64,000 bases of DNA from Paenibacillus macerans (lineage in GTDB: Bacteria; Bacillota; Bacilli; Paenibacillales; Paenibacillaceae): positions 186,001 to 250,000 of the forward strand of contig NZ_JAMBOE010000001.1 in the NCBI RefSeq assembly GCF_023715465.1. Direction: 5' to 3'. The position numbers were made by a program, and so were the translations under genes. Numbering within the stretch: the stretch's first letter is position 1; each line of letters opens with the position of its first letter. The notes below the pieces were generated by a model. It was not told the DNA's origin. It worked only from the letters and a program-made list of their open reading frames with translations, and made no database searches. Shown here one piece after another: positions 27,099 to 34,496 of this stretch.

Positions 27099-27176
27099 TC
27101 AATCCGCCCTCTCAGGCAATCTTAATTCCACCTTGTCCAAGTCCACAATAAAACCATTCGTCTTCAAAATATCCAA
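27099..27176 (-). CDS. 25-codon ORF with a near-perfect Shine-Dalgarno
   Basis: AAGGAGG (27185-27191 on the minus strand) stands eight bases before TTG at 27176, which opens a 25-codon frame containing LDILKTNGFIVDLDK and ending 13 bp before a strong terminator. It may be a genuine small protein cotranscribed with the secreted-protein gene. The GLDIL...FIVDLD pattern also resembles the C-terminal strands of retropepsin-like clan AA aspartic proteases. The frame stays open upstream to near 27220, so it could instead be a gene remnant. Confidence 0.4.
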   Translation of the reverse strand: MDILKTNGFIVDLDKVELRLPERAD

Positions 27177-27208
27177 ACCAAGCTCCTCCTTGTTGAAATA
27201 AAGCTCAG

Positions 27209-27634
27209 TTAAAACTGTCTTGCATTAACGGTTAGATCGTATATGGCCCCAGTTCTATTATAAGTGTAAATCTTCCAATCTCCGCTTAAGCCGTCGGCAG
27301 CGAGCTCTTGATAACTGACCGTTTGTTGTTTACCCGGCCCTAATTCATAATCGGATAGCAACTCGACCCCATTGCGGCTGATTTCTAAGTAAACGGATGA
27401 AGCGGAGTTGTTTTTCACCCAAACCTCCATGTTTTTACCGGATTCCGGTACGGTTGTAAACGAGCCGGTATACCCACTGCCGCCCGATTGACGAACACCA
27501 TCGATCAGAATTACATCCGTCGGATCACTTGCAACCTGATCATCCGTATCCTTGATAGCAGATGCTGACGCCACGAAAGTAAGAAACAACATAGCTGCTG
27601 TGAGAAATAATGCAGAAACTTTTAATTTTTTCAT
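27209..27634 (-). CDS. small secreted protein of unknown function
   Basis: 141 residues with a clear signal peptide (MKKLKVSALFLTAAMLFL, cleavage after SASA) and a beta-rich mature domain (about 30-141) without cysteines. The frame extends 19 codons upstream, but GGGAG lies before the ATG at 27634 and that Met begins the signal peptide. I do not recognise the family; the mature part looks like a small extracellular beta-sandwich (VWVKNNSASSVYLEISRNG). Confidence 0.75.
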   Translation of the reverse strand: MKKLKVSALFLTAAMLFLTFVASASAIKDTDDQVASDPTDVILIDGVRQSGGSGYTGSFTTVPESGKNMEVWVKNNSASSVYLEISRNGVELLSDYELGPGKQQTVSYQELAADGLSGDWKIYTYNRTGAIYDLTVNARQF

Positions 27635-27848
27635 GCTCTCAATCTCCCTAGTTTTCAAAATAAGATATGTAATAATCATGTTGCTCTTCATTATACAAAA
27701 TTTCCTCGCACAAAATATAGTTCAATCCAGAAACCGGAGCCCATCAACACTCACCTTTCGGTAAGTAGCTGTACTAAAAGTGCATACTTACATATTTGCA
27801 GCGCGCACATTATACTCAGAAAATAAATCATCCTTAAGGAGGACAAAG

Positions 27849-28133
27849 CTAGGCGATAAATTAAAGAAACGCAAAATTGCCTTAGCTGTGTCCGCCGGAA
27901 TCAGAAAGGAAGATTACAGTAAAGAGGGGAGATATCGTTACACCCTTGAGCAATTACTAGCTCCATTTGAAACGACCTTCCTATACTGCAGCGCGGACTA
28001 TCGTTCGTTTTTTGCATACTATGGCAAAGAAAATGAACCCGGCGGAAATGAGCCCGGTGCAGAACATGCGATACTGGTAGACGAGTTGAAAAATAGCGCG
28101 CGCGACTACCTGAATTTTATCGATGGCCTATGA
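27849..28133 (+). pseudogene. remnant of a flavodoxin-fold NAD(P)H oxidoreductase
   Basis: The frame LGDKLKKRKIALAVSAG followed by KEDYSKEGRYRYTLEQLL and DYRSFFAYYG matches the C-terminal half of YwrO/KefF-type NAD(P)H quinone oxidoreductases. The N-terminal half with the FMN-binding segment is absent; codons upstream of 27849 do not resemble it and no ribosome site is seen. An HxlR regulator, a class that often controls such enzymes, lies convergently just beyond, which suggests a decayed pair. Confidence 0.8.
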
Positions 28134-28136
28134 GAA

Positions 28137-28169
28137 AAGACCGCCGGGGAAGTTCGTACCGGCGGTCTT
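28137..28169 (+). terminator. terminator of the oxidoreductase remnant
   Basis: A perfect 11-bp hairpin (AAGACCGCCGG / CCGGCGGTCTT) follows the stop codon directly and is followed by GTTT. Confidence 0.75.
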
Positions 28170-28205
28170 GTTTAGAATTTTTACCCTCTATACGGGCCAG
28201 CGAAA

Positions 28206-28410
28206 AACATAAGGACAAAAAATGTCGCTATTTCGGCGATATCATCCATTTTGAGCGCAATAGAGACATTTTATGTCGCTATTTTCCCCCATCGCCAGGG
28301 AATGCCGGCGTTCTGGGCCATTCACAGGAAAATAAGGACAAAAAATGCCGCTAATGAGGATGAACACGCCTGGTCTCTGGATCATAAGTACATAAAGTTC
28401 CGCTATTTTG
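28206..28410. repeat. dispersed intergenic repeat, copy A (four internal units)
   Basis: A ~205-bp block collinear with 51795-51998; in the first 60 bases I count 54 matches. Each copy holds four related units, best seen as GGACAAAAAATGTCGCTATT, beginning near 28213, 28265, 28333 and 28387. Units contain GACA...TGTC, able to form short hairpins. Both copies lie between convergent genes. Short ORFs inside it code for similar peptides only because the DNA is repeated. Confidence 0.85.
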
Positions 28411-28789
28411 AATACCCAACCGGCACGTTTATCGTTCCGGTAGCCGGTAAGCCGTTCAAGCTGTTCTCCTCCCCCCATTCGCACATCATATTTAACAGCG
28501 GGAGGAGAGAATGACCGCGTTCGGTTAAGGAATATTCAACTTTAGGCGGCACTTGGGGAAATTCCTCGCGCTGGATCAGGCCGTCGGCCTCCATCTCTTT
28601 TAGCATAACGCTCAGCGTTTTAAAGGGAATGTTCCCGATACTTCGTTTCAGTTCGTTATGCCGCATGACCTTGTTTTCGGCCAGCCAGTACAGGATGATC
28701 ATTTTATATTTACCGCCTATTACGGACAAAGTGTATCCAAAGCCGGTGTCTTTTAGCGCCACGCCGGATGGAACGCAGGTTTCGCGCAT
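28403..28789 (-). CDS. HxlR-family winged-helix regulator
   Basis: 128 residues with the HxlR core: LSVIGGKYKMIILYWLAEN, HNELKRSIGNIPFKTLSVML and a wing leading to VEYSLTERGHSLLPLL. It binds DNA as a dimer and often senses redox-active or electrophilic compounds through an N-terminal Cys (CVPSG, present here). The start at 28789 follows GGAGA. The likely original target, the convergent oxidoreductase, is decayed. Confidence 0.9.
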   Translation of the reverse strand: MRETCVPSGVALKDTGFGYTLSVIGGKYKMIILYWLAENKVMRHNELKRSIGNIPFKTLSVMLKEMEADGLIQREEFPQVPPKVEYSLTERGHSLLPLLNMMCEWGEENSLNGLPATGTINVPVGYSK

Positions 28790-28919
28790 CAATTACACTC
28801 TCCTTCAGGTTAAGCTTCCGCTCTAGCTTCGCCTTTGATGTTAACGCGGTGGATGTTCGGTTTGTACGCCAAGCGTTCCTAGCCCGCCGGAGTGCACGGA
28901 AATGCGCCGCAACCTCCGC

Positions 28920-30680
28920 TCACCGCATCGCGCGCGCCAGCTCCGTGAAGATGACGCCGAGCGCATACGCCCCTGCATCCGGGTACCCGAGGCTGCGCTC
29001 GCCAACGGCGCCGGCCCGGCCCATGCGGGCGACGATCGTCTCGGTGTGCTTCGCGCCCTCCACGGCCGCTTCCGCCGCCTTGGCCGCCGCGCTTTTCAGA
29101 TCGTCGCCGGCCCCCGCGCTGCGCTCCCACGAATCCGCGAACGGAACCAGCGCGTCGATCAGCGTCTTGTCGCCAACGACCGCACCGCGGCCAAAGGAGC
29201 GTTCGCCGGTGGCCTGAATGCCTTCCACGGCTGCCTGCATCATGGCCGCGAACTCCGCAGCCGAGAGGGTTGTGCGGTCGCCGGCGTATTTGCCCGCCGC
29301 GCGGAACGCCGAGCCCCAGATCGGGCCGGACGCTCCTCCGCAATGCTCCATAATCACCAGCGAGCAAGCCTCCAGGAAGCCGCCAATCGTGCCGGCGTGA
29401 TGCTCGATAATCTCCGGCCATTCCCGCTTCAATTGCTTGAAGCCTTTGGCCATGCTCATGCCAAAGTCGCCGTCGCCGGCATGCGCATCGAGCTCGCAGA
29501 ACGCGACTTCATGTTCAATAATAATTTCGCTCATTTTATCCGTCAGATAAATGATATTGCGCAGCGTAAACGCGCCGTTCCCGACCTCTGCATCCGCCGG
29601 ATCGGTCTCACAGCGGAAAAACGGCTCACGCTGTTCCGCCACGTCCGTCGCCTCTTCGGCCGGCAGCGGCGCGAATGATCCGCGCACCTGCAGCGCCGGC
29701 GTATCGCATTCCGCTTCCAGATACCGCTTCAACTCTTCGTCCAGCCTCATAAGCGTGACCGAAGCGCCGGCCATATCGATGCTGGTCATATAGTTGCCGG
29801 CAAACAATTTAAAAATCGACTGGCCTCGGCCGCGAATCTCGCACACAACCGCGTTCGCCAGCATATAAAGCTCCTGCAGCGGCGAAGCGCCAAATCCGTT
29901 CACGAGCACCGCCAGCTCCTCCTTGCCGGAACCGCCATCCAGGTTCATGTCGCGGTACAAATCGTCAACCATCTTGCGCGCCAATTCGTCCGCCGAAACG
30001 ATTTTCTCCCGGCGAATGCCCGGCTCGCCGTGAATGCCGACGCCATATTCAATTTCATCCTCGCCGAGTTCAAAGGTCGGCGTACCCTTAGCCGGCACCG
30101 TGCATGACGTCAAGGCGAAGCCGATGGTGCGCGTGCGCTCTATCGCCTTTTGCGCGGCCGCCTTCACTTCGGCCAGCTCCAGCCCCGCTTCGGCAGCGGC
30201 GCCGGCGATTTTGTGCACAAGCACGGTTCCGGCCACACCCCGGCGGCCGACCGTGTACAGGCTGTCCTCGACCGCAATATCGTCATCCACCTTCACATAA
30301 TCAACCTGGATGCCATCTTCAGCCGCGAGATGAGCCGCATTTTTAAAATTCATCATATCGCCGCTGTAATTTTTAATGATCAGTAGAACGCCTTTACTCC
30401 CCGCGGAAGCTTTGATCGCCTGATAAACCTGAATCTGCGACGGGGAAGCGAACACATCGCCGCAAACCGCCACATCGAGCATCCCCCGCCCGACAAATCC
30501 GGCATGGGCCGGTTCATGCCCGCTGCCCCCGCCGCTAATCAAAGTGACTTTGTCCTGGTTCTGTTGTTTTCTTTTCACAATTTTGTACTTGCTGTCGAAT
30601 TCCAGTTCGGGATGGGCAAGCGCGAGACCCCGCCCCATTTCCCGGACCAGCGTTTCCGGCTTGTTAATGATCTTCTTCAC
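28920..30680 (-). CDS. dhaK: fused ATP-dependent dihydroxyacetone (glycerone) kinase, DhaK-DhaL
   Basis: 586 residues. The DhaK part (about 1-330) binds dihydroxyacetone covalently through His217 (YGVGIHGEP) and shows GGGSGHEPAHAGFVG (50-64). The DhaL part (about 375-586) has the Mg-ATP motif DAHAGDGDFGMSM. The fusion indicates an ATP-using enzyme rather than the PTS-dependent DhaKLM. It phosphorylates dihydroxyacetone, or possibly another triose, to the phosphate in the cytoplasm. No glycerol dehydrogenase lies next to it and it appears monocistronic. Confidence 0.92.
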   Translation of the reverse strand: MKKIINKPETLVREMGRGLALAHPELEFDSKYKIVKRKQQNQDKVTLISGGGSGHEPAHAGFVGRGMLDVAVCGDVFASPSQIQVYQAIKASAGSKGVLLIIKNYSGDMMNFKNAAHLAAEDGIQVDYVKVDDDIAVEDSLYTVGRRGVAGTVLVHKIAGAAAEAGLELAEVKAAAQKAIERTRTIGFALTSCTVPAKGTPTFELGEDEIEYGVGIHGEPGIRREKIVSADELARKMVDDLYRDMNLDGGSGKEELAVLVNGFGASPLQELYMLANAVVCEIRGRGQSIFKLFAGNYMTSIDMAGASVTLMRLDEELKRYLEAECDTPALQVRGSFAPLPAEEATDVAEQREPFFRCETDPADAEVGNGAFTLRNIIYLTDKMSEIIIEHEVAFCELDAHAGDGDFGMSMAKGFKQLKREWPEIIEHHAGTIGGFLEACSLVIMEHCGGASGPIWGSAFRAAGKYAGDRTTLSAAEFAAMMQAAVEGIQATGERSFGRGAVVGDKTLIDALVPFADSWERSAGAGDDLKSAAAKAAEAAVEGAKHTETIVARMGRAGAVGERSLGYPDAGAYALGVIFTELARAMR

Positions 30681-30794
30681 GTTTCAATCACCCTCTATGC
30701 TTGATTTTCTACCGCTACTCAATGATCAATGAACGACCTGAAAAAATGGAAAAATCTGTGGGCCTCGCTTCATTATACAATATATGGCGTGCAC

Positions 30795-32102
30795 TCAAAA
30801 GTTATCTTCGAACGCCGCTGTCGCCACGGTGAACACCGCCCCGTCATATTTGTAACGCAGCCGGATCGACACCGGGAATTCGGCCGGCGACACCTGGATC
30901 GGCACCAACGCATACAGGGTATTTCCTTCTACGGAATATCGGACAATTCTGCCAAGTGCCGGCTGGTCCAGCCACAATCCGGCATCCTCTTCCTTGTAAT
31001 CGAAAGTGCGTGTATCGCTGCCCAACGTAAATCGATACGTGCGCTTGCCCGCTTCTGCCGTCATGCTTGATTCCAGCTTGGATTTCGCCACCAGCACCGG
31101 ATCCGCTGCAGATACTTCCGTTAAATCGCTTCTGAGCAGCTTCAGTGCCGATTCGTATACCCCGGTTCCGTATCCGGTCGTCAAGATGACGGCCAGCACC
31201 TGCCCTTCCCTGCCTTCAGCCGGCAGTAGCGCCACTTCCGGAAAATAGGATTCATTGCTCACGTTGCTCCAGCCGCCAAACGTTTTGTCCGCATTGCCAT
31301 ACTGGACACGGATCGAACGAATCATCCCCTCATCCTTATGCAAGGTTCCCGTAATCTTCAAACCAAGTGCGGAATCCTTTTTCAACAAGACGGTTTCTCC
31401 TCCGCCATGGTCAGCCTTTCCTTTATCCAGCGGCGTCCCGGTTTCATCCGTAATTACTTGCTCGATGCGCGAGATTTTTTGCGTATCGGCGCGGATGTAA
31501 ACGTCAATCGTTTCTTGATAAACCGTGGGAATCGAATCCCGCAGCCCCAGCCGGAGCGAATACACGGTTTGTGCATCCGTGGTGCTGATCGAATCGACAT
31601 ACACTTCATATACCCAAGGACTGGAAACGTCGTAACGTTCCAGCGCCTGGTTGACCTCCGGATTTTCCCAAATGTCTGGCGTCGGGCCGCCCCACACGCC
31701 AAGCTGCCGCTGCAAAAGCGCTTTGGCCAGCGTCACGAGCGTGCGGTCGCTATCCAGCTTGGCCGCATTTTCCGCGGAATTCCACCAGTCGAAATCCCCA
31801 CCTTGCCCTGGCTCAAAACTGGAGCGAAACGCCCCTCCTCCCTGGGTAACTGAACCCGGGCCATTGCCGGAAGGAAGCGGTACAGGCTCCGACCTGCTGC
31901 CGAACCAAATGCCGCCGCCCAGCACCAGAAACAGGGCCGGAACGATCACCACGACCGCTTGAATCCATGCTTTCCGGGAGCGTTTCTTTTCCGCAGCTTG
32001 CAGCGTTCTCTCGACCCGCTCCATCATGTCGGTCCTAAAACGCCGCTGCTTAAAAGGCGCTCTGGCCAATCTTTGATCCCATTCCTGCTTCCATTCATGC
32101 AT
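30795..32102 (-). CDS. membrane-anchored partner (putative anti-sigma factor) of the ECF sigma
   Basis: 435 residues from the ATG at 32102, which overlaps the sigma gene stop by eight bases and follows GAGG. A cytoplasmic N-terminus (about 1-45, rich in Arg/Lys) is followed by one membrane helix (about 47-68, VVVIVPALFLVLGGGIWF) and a large extracytoplasmic domain of unrecognised fold. Position and topology fit an anti-sigma factor that releases the sigma in response to an envelope signal. No clear zinc-binding HxxxCxxC motif is visible. Confidence 0.7.
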   Translation of the reverse strand: MHEWKQEWDQRLARAPFKQRRFRTDMMERVERTLQAAEKKRSRKAWIQAVVVIVPALFLVLGGGIWFGSRSEPVPLPSGNGPGSVTQGGGAFRSSFEPGQGGDFDWWNSAENAAKLDSDRTLVTLAKALLQRQLGVWGGPTPDIWENPEVNQALERYDVSSPWVYEVYVDSISTTDAQTVYSLRLGLRDSIPTVYQETIDVYIRADTQKISRIEQVITDETGTPLDKGKADHGGGETVLLKKDSALGLKITGTLHKDEGMIRSIRVQYGNADKTFGGWSNVSNESYFPEVALLPAEGREGQVLAVILTTGYGTGVYESALKLLRSDLTEVSAADPVLVAKSKLESSMTAEAGKRTYRFTLGSDTRTFDYKEEDAGLWLDQPALGRIVRYSVEGNTLYALVPIQVSPAEFPVSIRLRYKYDGAVFTVATAAFEDNF

Positions 32103-32661
32103 CCTCGTTCGCTCCTTTCCATGCGGCGGCAAGCTTCTTTTTGGCCCTGTGAATCCTTGACTTCACCGTACCCGGCGAAAGGCCCGTAATTGCGGATATT
32201 TCATCCATGGACAACTGGTGGTGCACACTCAACACCAGCGGGTCGCGAAACTTGCCGGGCAGCTTCAATACTTGCCGCCACAATTCGTCCGCCGCTTCCC
32301 GCTCCAAATATTGCGATTCGGCGGATGGCGAAGACAGTGAAGACACTGTCACGCTTGGCCCATCACCCGGCGAACGCTCGCCAAACAGCACCACTTTACG
32401 CAAAAAAGCCCGCTTTTGATAGGATAAGGCGGTATTGCGCGCGATTTTCAGCAGCCAGGTTTTGACGGAAGCCTCCCCGCGAAAAGAGGCATAATGTTGA
32501 TATACTTTAATAAACACATCCTGCGCGACATCATCCGCCGTATGCGTATTCCCGGTGATGACATAAGCATAATTCCACACGTCCTCCCCGTACGTTTCCA
32601 TCAGCATCCGAATGCCAGGTACGCTCATCTCCGCAAGATGCTCTAGCTGCATCTCCCTCAA
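32095..32661 (-). CDS. ECF-type RNA polymerase sigma factor
   Basis: Sigma region 2 (MLMETYGEDVWNYAYVITGN, DDVAQDVFIKVYQHY) and region 4 (LSMDEISAITGLSPGTVKSR) are intact. The longest frame starts at 32727, but an ECF-like promoter (GGAAC-N18-GTC) lies inside that extension, and GGGGAGGAG precedes TTG at 32661, so that start is chosen; ATG 32649 is the alternative. The downstream overlapping gene is the presumed anti-sigma factor. A TetR gene lies immediately upstream on the same strand. Confidence 0.88.
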   Translation of the reverse strand: MREMQLEHLAEMSVPGIRMLMETYGEDVWNYAYVITGNTHTADDVAQDVFIKVYQHYASFRGEASVKTWLLKIARNTALSYQKRAFLRKVVLFGERSPGDGPSVTVSSLSSPSAESQYLEREAADELWRQVLKLPGKFRDPLVLSVHHQLSMDEISAITGLSPGTVKSRIHRAKKKLAAAWKGANEDA

Positions 32662-32688
32662 GCTGTTCTCCTCCCCTTTACCCAAACA

Positions 32689-32714
32689 GACTCCTTCCAG
32701 GCAGGGAAAGTTCC
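32689..32714 (-). promoter_or_regulatory. putative autoregulatory ECF promoter
   Basis: On the minus strand GGAAC (32710-32714) and GTC (32689-32691) are 18 bp apart, resembling ECF -35/-10 elements, just upstream of the chosen sigma start. This supports autoregulation and a start later than 32727. Confidence 0.4.
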
Positions 32715-32730
32715 CAAATTGGCACAAAAA

Positions 32731-33312
32731 TTACTCCTTCACCTTAAACCCTTCCACAAATTCCGGCAAAATCAAATTCTGCTCCAGGATCAGCAGCAAC
32801 TGCTCAACCATTTCTTCCGGAGTGTAGGGCATCGCTTGGACCATCCACCACTCCATCAAACCGGCGGTGGCAACAGCCAGAAACTGGACGAGAATCTCCG
32901 GTTTGATCCCCGCGCCGATGCCGCAGTTTGTGATGATCTCTCCAATTCCCCGCTCCATCATCGCCTGCATCCGGTTGCGGAATACGGGAACCCCTTTGCT
33001 CGTCATGAGCGTGGAATAGATGGAGGCGTTGCGCTGCAAAAATTCAAACGTACGCAGCAGTAAAGCTTCTACCGACACCTCATTTGGCTCCCCGTCGGGC
33101 AGACAGGTTTCATTCAAAAGCTGCAAATACGTTTCGATGCATTGATCAAGCAGGGCATATTTATCCGTGAAATGCAAATAGACGGTCCCCCGGTTCACGT
33201 CGGCCCTGTCCGCGATTTCCTGAATCGTGATCTTTTCAAAGCTTTTTTCCCCCATCAACATGACAAAAGCTTCCATAATGGCCTGCCTCGTTTTTGCGAT
33301 TCGTCTGTCCAT
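32731..33312 (-). CDS. TetR/AcrR-family regulator
   Basis: 193 residues with helix-turn-helix ITIQEIADRADVNRGTVYLHF (about 29-49) and a TetR_C_8-type ligand domain. ATG 33312 follows GAGGAGC at normal spacing; the frame could add one codon. It is divergent from the ketopantoate-reductase-like gene, and three copies of TCAACAAA(T/C)G lie between them, so it probably represses both. Confidence 0.9.
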   Translation of the reverse strand: MDRRIAKTRQAIMEAFVMLMGEKSFEKITIQEIADRADVNRGTVYLHFTDKYALLDQCIETYLQLLNETCLPDGEPNEVSVEALLLRTFEFLQRNASIYSTLMTSKGVPVFRNRMQAMMERGIGEIITNCGIGAGIKPEILVQFLAVATAGLMEWWMVQAMPYTPEEMVEQLLLILEQNLILPEFVEGFKVKE

Positions 33313-33350
33313 CACTCTTTTTGCTCCTCTTTTTTAGACATTTGCGAGTG

Positions 33351-33457
33351 CATTTGTTGAATTCTCAACAGAATCAAAAATATTACCGATTGATACGGTA
33401 TTTCAAGGGATGTTAAGGTGATTGTAATCAACAAACGTTATTTTTTCAACAAATGTT
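33351..33457. promoter_or_regulatory. three TCAACAAAYG boxes in a divergent TetR promoter region
   Basis: TCAACAAACGTT at 33428-33439 and TCAACAAATGTT at 33446-33457 are direct repeats 18 bp apart, and CATTTGTTGA at 33351-33360 is the inverted form. They are candidate operators for the adjacent TetR protein. Confidence 0.5.
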
Positions 33458-33485
33458 CATTCATTTTGAAGGTGAGGAGAGAAAT

Positions 33486-34418
33486 ATGAGAGTATTGGTT
33501 TACGGAGCTGGCGTTTTAGGGAGTTATTTGGCCCATGTTCTTGTGCGCGGGGGCAATCAGGTCACCGTATTGGCGAGAGGGAAACGGGCAGAGGAATTGG
33601 AGCGGGATGGCCTCGTCATCCGCCATTACTTTCAGCGGAAAACGACGGTGGATCAGGTGCGCGTCATTCGGACGCTGGAAGCGGGCGATATTTACGATCT
33701 CATTTTTGTCGTTATGAAATATTCCGATTTTCCGGCGGTCATGCCGATTTTGGCCAATAACCGGAGCAGTAACATCATTATCGTTGGTAATAACACGGAC
33801 GCCCGCGACATGCAAAATTTCCTAAAGGAGCATAGCGAAACTCCCAAAAATATCGCTTTTGGATTTCAACTTAGCGCTGGAACCAGAGAAAACGGCCAAA
33901 CCATCTGTATCCGCGGCGGCGGCGGGCAGATGGTGCTTGGCGGATTGGACGGTCCGATCCCCTTTAAGGCCGAACTTGACCTGGCGTTTGCGAATGTGAA
34001 ATACAAACTAACCTATCACGATAACATCGACGCTTGGCTGAAAAACCATATCGTCCCCATTCTGGCACTCACTTACGCCGTAACCATCCATGAGCGCCGG
34101 ATGAGGAAGATCGCCGGAGACAGCAAGCTGCTGCGGCAGATCGTCGCGGCCATGGACGAAGGCTTTCGCGTGCTGGAAGCCCAGGGTTATCCCCTGGTAC
34201 CGGCCGGGCAAGCTTCATTTATCCGGAAACATCCTGTGCTGTTGCGCCTGCTTTTAAAAATATATCACCTGCTGCCGGCCAGTCGGCTGGTCGATGGCTC
34301 CACTAACGAAATCGCCGCTTTAAGCAGCGTGTTCCGCGAGTGGAAAAACCGGTCCAACGCCGCTACTCCCAACTGGGATATCCTTGAGGAGCGGTTTCTA
34401 GCGAAAGGCCCTTTTTAA
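33486..34418 (+). CDS. ketopantoate reductase (ApbA/PanE) family protein
   Basis: 310 residues from the ATG at 33486, which is preceded by GTGAGGAG; an upstream Met adds 11 unlikely residues. The N-terminal Rossmann fold carries VYGAGVLGSYLAHVL, and VVMKYSDFP and the C-terminal helical domain follow. The family reduces 2-dehydropantoate with NADPH, but this member is divergent and controlled by a neighbouring TetR, so it may reduce another keto acid. No pan genes are nearby. Confidence 0.8.
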   Translation: MRVLVYGAGVLGSYLAHVLVRGGNQVTVLARGKRAEELERDGLVIRHYFQRKTTVDQVRVIRTLEAGDIYDLIFVVMKYSDFPAVMPILANNRSSNIIIVGNNTDARDMQNFLKEHSETPKNIAFGFQLSAGTRENGQTICIRGGGGQMVLGGLDGPIPFKAELDLAFANVKYKLTYHDNIDAWLKNHIVPILALTYAVTIHERRMRKIAGDSKLLRQIVAAMDEGFRVLEAQGYPLVPAGQASFIRKHPVLLRLLLKIYHLLPASRLVDGSTNEIAALSSVFREWKNRSNAATPNWDILEERFLAKGPF

Positions 34419-34484
34419 AATTAGCTATTTCCATTGATAATCTCCGGATAATTAGCTAAAATAAATCTATAAAATAGCTAATTT
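34418..34484 (+). promoter_or_regulatory. promoter with three AGCT-centred operators for the Phd-Uma2 gene
   Basis: TTGATA (34434-34439) and TAAAAT (34457-34462) are 17 bp apart. AAATTAGCTATTT (34418-34430) is the exact reverse complement of AAATAGCTAATTT (34472-34484), and a third TTAGCTA lies on the -10 (34452-34458). The centres are 31 and 22 bp apart. This fits autorepression by the N-terminal Phd domain of the gene product. Confidence 0.75.
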
Positions 34485-34496
34485 GAGGTGAGCCTT

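Noticed and set aside
28206-28410. Repeat units considered as a CRISPR array
   Set aside because: Units are imperfect and spaced irregularly (about 52, 68 and 54 bp), the sequence between them is conserved in the second copy, and no cas genes are near.
28242-28484. 80-codon minus-strand frame similar to one at 51744-51956
   Set aside because: The similarity (both contain NGPERRH) is explained by the duplicated non-coding repeat; neither has a ribosome site, and neighbouring repeat units read through in other frames.
32662-32727. Upstream extension of the ECF sigma gene
   Set aside because: It overlaps a plausible ECF promoter, encodes Cys-rich non-sigma residues, and a better Shine-Dalgarno precedes TTG 32661.
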